Source of the DNA: Dysidea avara
Taxonomy: Eukaryota > Porifera > Demospongiae > Dictyoceratida > Dysideidae
NCBI RefSeq assembly: GCF_963678975.1
Contig: NC_089280.1
Location: 20,079,863 to 20,143,862, forward strand
Length of the DNA stretch: 64,000 nucleotides
Reading direction: 5' to 3'
Part shown: positions 24,019 to 37,600 of the stretch, in pieces
Numbering within the stretch: the stretch's first letter is position 1
Layout: each line of letters starts with the position of its first letter
Program-made: the position numbers and the translations under genes
The notes under the pieces: generated by a model
The model's database searches: none
What the model was told of the DNA's origin: nothing
Seen by the model: only the letters and a program-made list of their open reading frames with translations

Positions 24019-24594
24019 TCTCAAAATCAGTCAAAAATCACAGTACTTAAACTCCAGCCACAGATTTATAAACACTGCTACAGATTTAATAAAATACTGC
24101 TACAGAATTAATAAACACTGCACCAGATATATAAATCCTGCTACAGATAAATAAATACTGCACTAGATCAGATATATAACAGCAATTTTGACCAATCAAA
24201 TTACTTCTTGGTAAACTTCAATGTATGAAGGTTCCAAAGACATCACAGAGATGAGAACTCCAATGTGCAGTGATTGTGCAACAACAGTTATTGAAACAGG
24301 CATCACATACATGCAGAAGTCATGGTCAATGATTTGACCAATTGAATCACTTCTTTTCAAAGTATGACTATGTGTATGTAATTTTCTGTTTAGTGTTTTC
24401 ACACAACAACTATTTGAACCACTGTAGCTTACCAAGAAGTGATATGATTAGTCAAAATTGGTATGATTACATAATATCATTCTGCATGTGCGGTATTTAT
24501 ATATCTGGAGCAGGAATTATTAAATCAAATTAGTAGCAGTGTTTATAAATCTGCAGTTGGTGATTAAATACTGTGATTTTGACTAATTTTGAGA
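24019..24594. mobile_element. Inverted-repeat element, TCTCAAAAT ends
   Basis: The left arm TCTCAAAATCAGTCAAAAAT ... CACAGATTTATAAACACTGC is mirrored by GCAGTGTTTATAAATCTGCA ... GACTAATTTTGAGA on the right. The arms are about 60 bp and there is no coding frame. Repeated 'CTGCTACAGAT(A/T)ATAAA' blocks near the left arm look like local tandem duplication. Confidence 0.65.
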
Positions 24595-24840
24595 CAAATG
24601 GCACCCTATAACACAGGGCAACAGCATCATGGAATACAGAGCAAAATTGTGACGTTTTAGAGGAAGAAAATTGGAAGCCCCTTCTCACTAGTTCTGAAGA
24701 ATGGGTAGTAGAGTTATTGACACTCCTGGTGGTGTTGACCCGTCAAGCATATAGCTAATCTATAGAGCGCAAGCTTGATTACACATCCAGACAATTACCA
24801 AGTGAGTAAGTCTGAGACATAATTAAGTTAACAAGAAGAA

Positions 24841-25260
24841 TCAATCTTCAAAGGAATGTTGCTGATATTGAGGACTCAGACAGCAACAAGTTCTTGTAAA
24901 GTTCACTGATCTTGCCAATAATTTACCAGCAAGACAAGTTATGAGAGGCAATGTGCCATTGGTATACATTACCATGGCCAGGGGATCACCTTGGGTTGTA
25001 CCCTCGTAAGAAAAGATTGTCTGGCCACCTGTGAACAAAAATGCAACAATACAATAAGTGATCGAGATAGGAGCAAGAGATGGACACAACACAAAACTTC
25101 AACATAGCTTCAGAGTGGCTCGTTGGATCAATTAAATGTATTACTTGCATCCACCAAGAAGACACCATCAACCTCTGTCAGAGCAAAGATCTGTTTCATT
25201 GCATGTGCAGCACCTCACATCCTCCAATATAGCTGAGATGATCCAGTAGCCTGCTAGAAT
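24841..25260 (-). pseudogene. Degenerate LINE reverse transcriptase in ABCF1 3' flank (proximal)
   Basis: The minus strand encodes [21 protein letters not shown], the conserved box after RT motif A. Upstream is a decayed DASN-type block near 25140-25200. Frames are interrupted and no YADD was seen. It is the sister of the remnant at 11108-11500. Confidence 0.75.
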
Positions 25261-25314
25261 TGGTATTGAGCATCAGGTATTAGTACCTTTAATATTGTAT
25301 TGTCTACAGTGGAA

Positions 25315-25482
25315 CCTCTTTATTGCAGACATTTTGGGACCTTTTTGCTGCAATAGAGGTTTTCCGCTTTCAGAGGTAAAAAATGTATTAGCTAGACCTG
25401 TTGGAACCAAACTTTTGTCTTTATTATGGAGGTTTTTTCTATTGTGTCCTTAATTCAGGGAGTTTAAGAGAGGTTCCACTAT
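25315..25482. mobile_element. Mariner-like MITE (proximal copy)
   Basis: TACAGTGGAACCTCT at the left and GAGGTTCCACTATA at the right, about 165 bp apart, orthologous to 11596-11788. Confidence 0.65.
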
Positions 25483-25641
25483 ATTCCTAGTGTTTGTGGT
25501 GACTCCTTCAACTGGAGATATGTAGATAACCATCTGCTGGAGGTCTCTAATCATTAGAAGACCTCATTATCTCCTAAAGATCAAAGTGATTTATGTATAC
25601 CACTTTCTGTTATATATATAGAAATTGATGAATAAGTACAT

Positions 25642-28600
25642 TTAAGGATCGTGTTTATGTTGTAGCACTTCTTCTCCTAGAGCCTCCAGTACTTCCTTCC
25701 TGTATTCTTCAAAGTCTCCATCAATCTCATTGATCCCACTGTCCTCAATCACCCACAATGTGCAGTTTGTCTCTTGTATCAACCGAGCATCGTGACTGAC
25801 CAGTACCACACCTGTGAACAGTAACCCACACATAGTATTACAACAGTATAGCTTATCAATACAGTATGATTCATGCAGACAGACATGTAGTAATTCAAGT
25901 ACAGTCAGCAAAAAGGTTGTACATCAAATCAGATGAACATTTGGACAATCAGAAAGATAACACAAATTCTTCCACAATTGGTTACTTAGTACTAACACGG
26001 TCTAAACATACAAGTTATACATAATGCAGTGTACATTCTATTAGAATAGTTTAGCAAACCAGCCAAATAATTAAACCTCACAAATCACCCATACAGTATT
26101 CCTACCTCCTTTATATTCATTCATGGCATCAGCCAGTGCATCGATGGACTCAATATCCAAATTATTGGTAGGTTCATCCTATTGAAGTCCAGTACAACAG
26201 TACAATAACTAGTATAAGAGCCACTCACCATTATAATGACATCTGGTTCTCGGAGTGATAGTTCGGCAAATACGACTCTGGCTTTCTGACCTCCTGACAA
26301 GTCTCGTATTTTGATTGTGTGGGCGTGACTTGCTAATCCATATCGACCAAGAGTCTTCCTAGCTAGCTGGTAGTTGACATCAAATAACCTCTGAAGAGGA
26401 AGGTCATGAGTTAGTTACATCATGCTATGATTAGTTGTATGTTATATTAGAGTATTTGTAACAGTTTAGATATTTTTGAAAATATGCCCACATAATCTGA
26501 TGTGCAAATGCAAACACTGGTGAACAATTAACAAGTGTATGTACTAGAGTCCCCCAGTTTGTACACCAAACAAATAAGGCATCAAGGGTGGTAACGCACA
26601 AACTACTCTATTAGAACAAACACCAAAAGTGTGATGATTGTAATACCGAGTCTCATAAGTATCATAAGGTAACAAGAGTTAATTCAATACATGAACTACA
26701 ATTTGTCAGTGTTTCAACCCAACACAAAGTGTTTATTGCTGACAATTGTTGCAACTAAATTGGTAAGATTTATAACCTCCACTTTCCCACACTTAATTTT
26801 TCTAAACCTAACTTTCTGAGCAGATATTTTAGCCACTGCTTCTGAGACTAGTGTTGCAACAATATATGAGATTTTGCCAATATTCCAATATATAGCTGAT
26901 ATTTTCAAACTAATAAATGACATCATGACGATGATCTGATATGAACAATGGTTAATATTTTCAGGAACTTATAAGTGCTGAAGGCGCTGATATTCTAAAG
27001 GGCCAAATTTAACACACTTATAGTGACAATATATACATTGCATGGTGCTGCAGCAATACTTCATTTTAAATGTAGGAGAATGCATGCACAAACTTAGTGA
27101 GGTAAAAACAAGCTTGCATTTTGTACATATGTATTAATTGTATCTGCTGCATTTTTTGGTCTCATGGTACTGATCTGATACTGATACACAATATACAGTA
27201 TATACAGCCAATATAATATTATGGTCTTTCTGATAACACTACTGCAGTCCTCTATCTGCATCTCAAATAAAAGATAATTTGAGAACACTACATATGGCAC
27301 AATAGGACTAGTGAACCACCGGTGATATCTGCTAAACCTCACCCGAAGGTATTCTACAGGTGTCTCCCTCAGTTCCAACTGATCAGAAGCATGTTGGTTA
27401 TATACACCAAGTCTCTGTAGAAGATGATGGGGTACACTAGGGACATGAACGGAACACACACCACTTACCAGTCTATGATTCCTCTTTACTTCACCTTTCA
27501 CCTACACAAAACACAACATAGCTGTAGGGAGCTGTTGGACAGGCAGTTAAGATGCTATCCTGTATGTGTAAATGTCTGTAATGTGTTGTACTCTGTTCTG
27601 TGTAATGTGTTGAGATCTACTCTGTGTGTGCATGTGTGAGGTAAATACACATATATGTACTATATTTCTGGTAGTAGAAAACACTCTACCAAATAGTGTA
27701 TACTTCATAAATATGCATTTGTAATTAGTGTTGTACCGATATGGGATTTTGTCGATATTCCGATAACCGATATTGGATAATATTTTCAAGCCGATAAATG
27801 TAGCCGATCCGATATAGCACAGCATGCCTATCTTGTAGCAATTTTTACTAGAAATTTGATTATGAAGGGTCAATTTAGCTTGTTTATAGCAGCAGTATTG
27901 CTACAACAACGGCTGACAGTACAATGAAGCAGTAATAACAACATTTAAATCAGGGGCGGTGGAGCAGGCCAAAGAGGGGGGGGGGGGCAAGCCAGCTGTG
28001 AGTTGAAGACCAAAGAAAAAAAAATCACAGTCTGCTAACAATAGCTGCTCTTCACAAATTATATCTCCTTATTTATAACTACACATACATAGCTAAGTAA
28101 TTTGCTACACTGCTTCTCTGAATGTGACTGCTCTATTAGAGTATTCAGATCCTGACTGTTCTATTAGAGTATCTCAATCTTTTCTTGCAAACAGTGTCCC
28201 AAAAAAGTGGGGGGGCCATGGCCCCCTCCCCCCCCCGTCTCCACCGCCTATGGTTTTAATGCAGGAAAAGGCAACTCGATACATTTGTAAACATGACAAG
28301 CATTGTATTTCTAAATACATACATAATATCTGTATCTGCTGCTTTTTTCATCATGGCGCCGATCCGATACCGATATACAAAAAAAGAGTCGATACATGGT
28401 TTTTCCGATAACTGATCCAAATATCGGTGCAACACTATTTGTAATGCTGGGCCTCCCAGGGGACAATGAGTAACCCACTTACAACAAAACTGTTTAATGG
28501 CCAGGTAAGTAAACTTCAGGCCTCGGTCATCGAGAACACTTGTATGTGCAGCCTTGTATGTGCAGCCTTGTAGTTGGCTGGTAAAGAAAATCCCTAGTCT

Positions 28601-31600
28601 CCACCACACAGTCAGGGACAGAGGTACTACCATTACCAACAAGTGGTGTGTTACTAGGCCCACAATGAAAACATCACCATACATATACCAAACACACATA
28701 CTACATACCGGTGTCACTAATCCAAGCAGCAGGTTTAGCAAGGTTGTCTTCCCCACACCATTGGGGCCCACAATAGCAACTACAGAAATAAACTAACACA
28801 CTAAAAATACAACAACTGTGACACACTTCTTGAGTCCATGTCCACTCCAAAGTTTAGCTCCTTAAACAGCACTGGGCGACCAGGGTAGCCAAAATCAACA
28901 TCTAAAATTGTTAAGATTCAAATATACACTGTACCATTGACATACAGAGACAGTACACACAATATGTATACATGTAAGTACAACAGTGTAGCCAGAAAAG
29001 TTGATTAAGTTAAGCACACATGACTGTTCTATTAGAGTATCTCAATCTTCAGCAGTACCAGATTCTTTTTTAAAGGCAGCAGCTGTCTTATTGGCCTCAA
29101 TGGTAGCAGCTACATTACTAAAGTGTAACTATGAAAGTTATTGCAGCACACTATATTCCACTTACAACAACAAAAGCAAAGTGTTGCTTAGCCAGTGAAG
29201 AACTGGGACTACTCAGGGTTGAAGTGCAAACAAATTCTCCGCACTTACCATAAGCTCCTAAAATAGGAGGGTTAAGAGGAGGAGGATCGGGAAATGAAAA
29301 CTTCACTTGATATTCACGTGGCTTCTCCAGCAACTGCTGTGGCTCATCATCATCATCCTGAAGATGATAAATGCTGTATACATACACCAGTGACCACAAT
29401 ACAGTACACACTACACAAATACATACATACTGTATATAGCAGGGTTTCTTTGAGGTGAAAACATTTTGTGGATCGCCATCATCCAAAATTTCAAGGGAAA
29501 AACATTTATAATACTTAAACAATGCCAATTTGATTGAGCTGCAAACTTTGAGGAGAAAATTTTCATGGACAGCAGACAATCCGCTCAAAAATTCTCCTCG
29601 GAAAAGGCCGCTATACAGTACTTACATTCATACATGTACATACATAGTGACTACACCATACTGCATGCTATAACAAAAAACATACAACATGTATTGTGTA
29701 CATACATACACAGACTACACAAGTACCCACCTCCTGTACTTTCTGTTTGCCTTTCGCTGATTTTGACTTCATTACTGCTGACTTCTTCACACTTTCCTCC
29801 TAATGTATTAGTGAAACATGAGGGAATGTAAAATGGGCAAAAAGTCACAAAACTGTATACTGTAGCTACAAATTGATTTAGCCTTTTTTTTTTGTTTTCC
29901 CGGGCTAGATGGACTGCCCTTGCCACCACCCCCAGCACTAGGTGTTGAAGTGCTGGACAGCTGGAAATACCAGCAATCAAACAAGGCCACCTGACTCCAA
30001 GCGGCCCTCGGAGTAGGCCAGATCAAAATTAGTGGTTGATAGACGGCCAACTGAAAAGCGATGACCCCTCAAACACATCACTGCAGATCTTAACAATGAA
30101 AAGCAAAGCCTACATCGCAGCCAGAATAAGCACTTGCTGTAATGAATGCTACGCTTCTCAGCCAACATTGAAGCAAGCTTCCTGAAAACCGTTGTAGCAG
30201 TGGGCCCCATGCCACCAGTAGCTGCAAACACCAATGGTGAAAAGCAAGCTCTCTCAACCTCTCTAACACGCTCATCATATGCCCGTCTTTTTTCACGTTC
30301 ATGAAGCTGGTAACATCTAGACAATTGGGAGGGAAAATAAGAGCGTGCAAAAGGGTTGAAAACCCTGACATCGAAAAATGCACACTGCCTATTTCGACTC
30401 CAAAAATCCCTGGCAACAACATCAAGATGGGCACCATCTTCACTATTGGCAGTAGTAAATTGCAATGGCTCACCATCAAGAGGCTGGAGAGCAGGCTCAA
30501 GACCAACATCACTGCACACTTCACTTAACAGACTTGCAGTTAAATCCCTGACTTCATTGTGGTGGATAGATGGAAACCCGCCATAGGGACAAGTAAAGGC
30601 CTGCTCCACATAAAAGGGTTTACCACAAACACACGACAAATTGGTTTAGTGATACTAAATTAGTTACATAGCTTGCCAGACTTAATTACCAAAAAAATAA
30701 TCGGAAGCGCAGTTCAGTTAGGTCATGGGTATGAATTATCATAAAATTCTAATAAACCATTGTCCACCAAATGACTTACTAACTCACTCACTGAGTGGGC
30801 CCTGGATCATAACCTCACCTTGTACATTTCCTGACTTATTGCAGTGATGTTACTAGCGACAGCACAAACTAACCCACTTGTACAGACAGTGGGATTTGTA
30901 CACCCACTAGTTTGCTGGTTAGTTTGCTTCCTAACTACAGTGTCATTCTACAGCCATTTCACCCACAAGAATCGCTTCCCTTGGTTCAGCACTTCAACAA
31001 ACAGAGGAACTGTCACCCACCCATTCACATACACACTCCATAGACAACGTAATAATATTAATAATAAGAATTAGTAATTTTATGCACAGACAAATCATCA
31101 TTACCAGACTACAGTTTTGATATCTTGCCAACCCTATGTACAGTTCATTTCATAAATACACCATTACGATGGTTTTCTTTCTCATTGCCTTGTGGCTATC
31201 AAGTGACTACTGCTGCAGTGTATAGCCAGTTTATCTCCAAGTATGCTACTATAGACACGACACCAATAACTTCTATGAGGGCTTTTCTGATACATACTGT
31301 GAGAAGTTAGTTGGCATTTATTAGATCCTCAATGGCTGAAGTATTGTACAAAGAAAACATTTCATATACAAGTAGAATGAAAAATTGGGAATCTTAATTT
31401 AGATTAGGAAAAAAAAGTAACCTATAACTGTAGATATACTAGCAGACATTAAATCCCTAAGATTAAGTGTCCACTAGCATAACTGCAGGTACAGGCAACC
31501 TTCCTTGTTTCACTACTTTTTGTTTTCTTTGATCCCTAATCCAACTTAAAATCCTAGTTTTCATTCTTCTTGTTTGTTTACTTTTATGATAAAATGAACC

Positions 31601-34600
31601 AGCACATAAGAAAGAACAGCGCCAGCAAGAATACATAATAATAAAAAGAAGATTTTATATATTATGTACTCTTGGCACCAGGAATGCCATAAAAGTAATT
31701 TTGCATCTGAACGCATGCCACAACAATCAATTATGTACCCTGTAACTAAAGGGAGGAGGCCATTATGCTTTGTTTTCAGCTATGCTTCGCCAGTTACAAC
31801 ACAGTGTTATAAACTATGAACAGTATGAGAAAAATACGGGTGATAAGCCTGAAAGCCAACACAGCCACAGGGAAACTGCATCGTGCTATCATGAATTGAT
31901 ACCTTGCATTGTCAGCGAAAAGAACTGGAACACGAAAGAGGACAAAGGCAAGTCCATGAAGTGTGTATTGTATGTACTACGGTTGGTGAAATGGCACATT
32001 CCAGGATGAAGTGACTTCTAACAGTGAAGAAATCAACCCTGTAGCCTTATCTGGAGGCATCAGTTCAGTCAGTCAGCATAAGGTTCTGTTAAATAGAAAA
32101 TTTTAAAAATCCATAGAAACATTTTTGGAAGGATTTGGGGGTGAAGACATATTTGGACTTGGTTGTGCTGCTGCCAAGCTGTCTTGAAGGGAAATTGAGG
32201 CTGGTTTTAGGGTAATAATTTTGGCCCATTCTTCATGATCCCTAATACTATTGCACTGTATGATAAGGCTGACAATGACAACAACTGGAGTGACTACTGG
32301 AACCACGACCTAGCTGAGTCATACTCACTGTCTGCAGTGACCTCATCATTGCAAAACCTGCAAGAACTTGTATTATCGTGTACACTAAAAATGATGACTC
32401 ATTCTCACCAACTTGGAAATGACTAAGGCACATTAATCCAGGGTATTTCCTGACCACTGGAGACACTAGAGGAAGTGGTGTTACGGTGGTCATAACCACC
32501 AGCCACATGTGGTACAAACAAGCATATTATATGAAGTACCAACACAACACACTTTTTGATGGTACCTAACTGTGCCATGTCATAATTTATGTGCCACAAA
32601 ATGTACACCTTGGAATTTCTTTTGGAAAGCACTCACTAAAAATTCGAGAACAGTTTATTCCTGAAAAGAAACTAGTTTCTGAATATGATGGACCACAAAA
32701 GTACTGCCATGACAGTCTACAGCAAGTAAACCGGATAACAAGACACAGATTCTAATAGAATGACTCCCTGGAAGGAGTGGCATTACTGCAAATGTGTGTA
32801 TGTACTGTACTAAATGTTTTACAGATTAGCAATTCTGTCAATAAATCATTTTGGTGTCTTTTTATATCTGGAAAATGGGTTTATGGAACATTGGAGTAAT
32901 GGCAGATACTGTGGACACTAAAATAGTGACTAAAATCATACATACATATAGTATTGAAAAACAAGTGTTATTGCTTACACAAAATCACGACCTACGTCTT
33001 GTAGCAAATAACAAGTAAACAAAACAAGTACATGGTCACTACATGTGTAGTGTTTGCACTTACTGCACTCTTCTTGGACTGGCCAGAAGCTTTTTTAGCT
33101 TTTATCTCCTTCACTTGTTTCTCATAAGCTTTTTCTTGTTCCTTGTGTTTCTGTTTGTACATCTTCTTGAACGTGTCTGTGTGTACAGAATCAATGTTGA
33201 ACCATGCAGTAACAAGTAGCAATAATTAAACTAAATCTATTGGATTTAACTAAATCTATTGGATTTACAACTTTTCTGTTGTTTTGTTTTTGGGTATTTA
33301 ACAGAATAGGAGGGAGGATTTTTCAATTCTCATTAAAGTGGAATTCCATGACAAACCCACTGGTAAGGACTCTCACATACTTAAACTCTGCATGATATTG
33401 CATTACAAATTGATGCACACAGATCAAATGTTCACATACGCCATGTTGGTTATTGTGTGACGTATTCACTAGTGTAACAGTTGATGCTGGATCTTTTCAA
33501 GATCACTATCATATACGTGAATTATGGTACTTCAAAAACTAAATGTCTTGCAGTGTACACAATACATTAAACAGAGATGGTGAAATTTTACCTTGTCAAA
33601 TGATTTAAACAGCAATTGAGCAACACTATTTTGAGCAACCACAAAAAATACTAAATGATAGTATACTAGAGATCATGAAGGTGTATACTTTGACAAAAAA
33701 AAACAAAAAAAACATTGACCAGAAATCAACCTCACAATTACCTTCCTTCATGGTGCCTTGGCAGCATTGGTTAGGTACCTTCAGTGTGAGTTCTGATAGG
33801 TTGCTATGACATTTTTAAAATTCTGGAATTTCTACTGGTTAACTACCATATAACCTAAATATTTCGAGGGGGAAAATTTTTCACTGATTTCGCGGTTTTG
33901 GGTGTTATCAGCGAAAATTTTACCCTTGAAATATTTAGACCTCCATATAGTCTAATACATTTTGGGAGTGTTTGCAAATCCGCGAAAACTTTATTTTTAG
34001 CAACATTACTCAACCTCGAAATATTTGCCCCTCGAAATATTTAGGCTATACGGTAACTGTAACTGCCTTCAGACAAGCATAACTCAATAATAACTAATTC
34101 TCAGGTATGCATATCTTCTACTGAACCATGCAGTTATAACACCATTTGCAAGACAGCTTTGATTACTCTTTTAGAGCTTCGGCCATTCAATTAACTCTTG
34201 TTAATGTCCTCAATTTAATAAGGGCTTAATTGAACCCTGACAATGATAATTCTAAACAATGTCTTGTACTACATAACAAGCACTCAGTGTTGTGGTACAA
34301 ACCTCGACTACAACTAATGAATGGTTGTGGCTGGTCAAAACGACATTAATGGCAGTTGCTACATGGTTTGCATTAGCCCCTCAAGCAAAATAGAAACATG
34401 TTTTCAAAAATATCTGCACTGCACCTTGTATGGTAACCTGTCTAATGCTGCCACTAAAAGTGAACACCCAGACATTGTGTTAAGGACCCCAGTTTAGTGC
34501 ATAAACTGACCACAAAATCAGGACACCATCATAGTGCTAGAAATGAAGATTAAAAACCAGTTGACCATTGTTTTTTTTGTTGTTTTTTTTTGTATGTAGA

Positions 34601-37600
34601 TGATTGATACCTTATCCCCTTTGTTACTGTACAGTAAATTGTCTAACCATAAAAGGATCAAATGTTGTGAAATAATTTTGAAAATAACCAATGGCCAACT
34701 GTTATTTCCATCACTACAACTTGTCTATATCATTAAGGTTCCCATTATACATACACACACAAGTAAACTTACTGTAGTTTCCACGATAGTAGTAGAGTTT
34801 TTGCTGATCTGGAAGAGAATTAAATAATATAGGAGGATTTCATGACAATAAGTTATTTCATACGTAAATGAATGATGTCAGTGCACACACTGTCCAGAAA
34901 GTTTTGATCGTGGGAAACTACCAAAAGCGTCTTCTTCCATGTCTGTAGGTAGCTGAAATGTAGAACAAGTGGACATGACACTGTTAATGTACACACATGT
35001 GCTACACATATGATCATGGTGCTAAAAGCCTGAGAAAGCAGGACAATGTCTTGCAAGTGATGGATAGATATCAATAGTCCCACCAGGACCTCAATCAATA
35101 TATAAACATGGCCAGTTCGCTGGGTCCCCATTAATACAGCTGGAGCAATGTTTCTTGTTCAAACAACAAAAAATGAGCACCACTGGGCACTGAACCCTGG
35201 GATATACTGATTACTTCACACAGACGCACATTACATATGATATATGTACACACGTACTTGTCAAGCCAAATAACAGCATTGAGGTCCAGGTGATTAGTTG
35301 GTTCATCCAGTAATAGTAAAGTAGGCTCCAAGAACAATGCCCTGGAAACAGACGAAACAATAACACATAAACAAAAGGTAAATTTATAACCACATTAATC
35401 TAGTTATCAATGTACACACACACACACAACACACACACAACACACACACACCTTGCTAGGGAGACTCTCATTCTCCATCCACCAGAGAATTTCTTGGTTT
35501 GCCGCTGCTGCATTTCTTGATTAAACCCAAGACCCTATACAATAGTACATACATCAAACCATACTGTTTATAACAATGTACAGACAGTGACCTACTTACC
35601 GCTAATATCCTCCTGGCTCTAGCTTCAGCCGAGTGAGCACCAATAGCTTCCAATTCAGTGTAGATCTCTTCAAGATGTTCATTCTGGCTGTCGTCACCTT
35701 TTGCTATCAGCTCTTGTACTTTCTTCTCCTGCAATAATAAACAAAAAAAGTGTCAGGTTGAGTACGCAACGAGTAAAATGGGTTGACCATTTGGGTAAAA
35801 TTATTTCAGTGACACTCCATTACAATTACACCCAATTTTCTTTTAATTGTATGAGCCTGGAGAGACATACATACAAGTGGTATAGAGGGAATATAGCTGC
35901 TGTAGAGCGGCTATGAGAAACCTCTCAAATAGAGAATACTCTCTAGTTACAATGGCCACAATGGCTGTTAGGCCTCTATGTTTTGCTCTCAACTATACAT
36001 CTATTATTGTGTCGTTCCATATGCCCTGATAACACCAGTGGTACATGCACTATAGCAATAGCACTAAAATGCCACTTTAACAATAAATGGGACTCCTCAA
36101 AAAAAGATACCCTGAAATGTATCCAAACGAAGTGTCATTTGTATAAGGATTCAAGAGTATACTGTAGACCACTGTAGTGAGGACACCTGGAACAGTGAGA
36201 TTTCACTGTACATGTGAGTACAGGATGTACAGGGAGTAATTGAGGTCTTACCTCTTCTAACAGTTCAAGTCTTTTGGTATCTGCTTTGAGTACAGCATCA
36301 ACAGCAGGTGTGTCATCAGCTACCACCTCTGTAAGGAGTACAATAAGCAATTAGTGTTGCAAAATTAGAATGAATAGTGTGTGCACACACACACTACACA
36401 CACACACACACACACACCGACATATACACACACAACACACGTACAACACACATGCATACACCCACACACCTTGTTCACACAACAGCACATCAATATGAGG
36501 AGGGATAGCCAATTGCTTGTTAGCAATGTGATTTAACAATGTTGTTTTCCCATGCCTTAAGAACAGAAGAACATTCATTATGTAGTAACACACTTGATAA
36601 AAGTTGACAACCCTCAGCTTACCCATTGGGACCAACCAGTCCATATTTCCTACCAAAAGTAACGTGTAACTCAGCATTAACAAATAAATCCTTCCCACGA
36701 GCTGATATAGAAAACTTATCAATCTAAACACAAGTAGTCAGAAAGTAAGATAATATTCCTTAGAGTCAGCATTGTACCTTAATGTCTTGTGCATTCTCCA
36801 GCAAGGCCTGGTGTTTGGTTTGCTCTCGTTGTGAGACAGAGAACTGCTCACCAGCAACATCATCGATTTTCTGTTGAAGTTCCTCCTGAAATGTAAAATA
36901 ACAAGAATTGCATTAGCATTAGTGTTTAACTTAGATAGGACTTCAGTCTTCAAGTAAAAGTGTTTAAGTTCATTGGATTGTACAACATTAGCATGCAGTA
37001 GACTACAGGCAAAAGTAGCAAAGAAGTGTAATAGTACATGGCCAGCTCTACAAGTGTAAAAAACTTTTCCTTGCACTCGTCTACAAAAATATAAAAAAGG
37101 GGACACAAAGAAGGATAAAAGTGCACACATTGAACCAAGGAACTTGTAACTGTGAAAAATCAAGTATGTAATTAAAATAATAAATGCTTGCCATTGCTAC
37201 GCTATATTTCGTCTGAAGGTATTAATTACTTATCTAGTTAGTCAGTAGAAAATTCCATCCATGGTAAAATAAGATAAATTCTGGTTCACTTTGAAGGGAG
37301 GTTTGAGCTTGACTGTCCAGCCAGCTAGGTACTGTGAAATTAATGTTTTTGGCAAGGGGGGAGCTAACCCTTGCTCCCTAGTTACTATAATAATTGATAA
37401 CCTTTTAGTTTTCATTATTCAGAAAACTCCCCATATAAAGGATCCTTAGCTACAACCACCCATCCCAGTCCTGACTGTCTTTTAAGCAATAATCCCAAGT
37501 GTCTTTTGTCCCAAGACACAAGGGATTGTCTCAAGAATATCTCTTAGAATGTAGTAAGTGGGGGCAAGAGAAAATGTGTGACTCTGTCTCTTTACACAAG

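Larger units (their letters stand above)
19936..24667. other. Repeat-rich spacer between the two ABCF1 units
   Basis: No host gene is visible. The spacer contains a TIR element with a nested foldback (20297-21552), a LINE C-terminal remnant (21771-22330), the second copy of the dispersed repeat (22681-22952) and an inverted-repeat element (24019-24594). The remaining 22960-24000 interval has only short ORFs. Confidence 0.6.
24668..33588. repeat. Segmental duplication, proximal unit (about 8.9 kb)
   Basis: Direct repeat partner of 10531-19935. This unit contains the functional exons 11-20 of ABCF1. Insertions private to it are a hAT MITE with a nested element (27726-28437) and a LINE fragment (29882-30635). 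Confidence 0.92.

Noticed and set aside
30301-30586. Two plus-strand ORFs of about 75 codons
   Set aside because: Antisense shadows of the LINE C-terminal frame.
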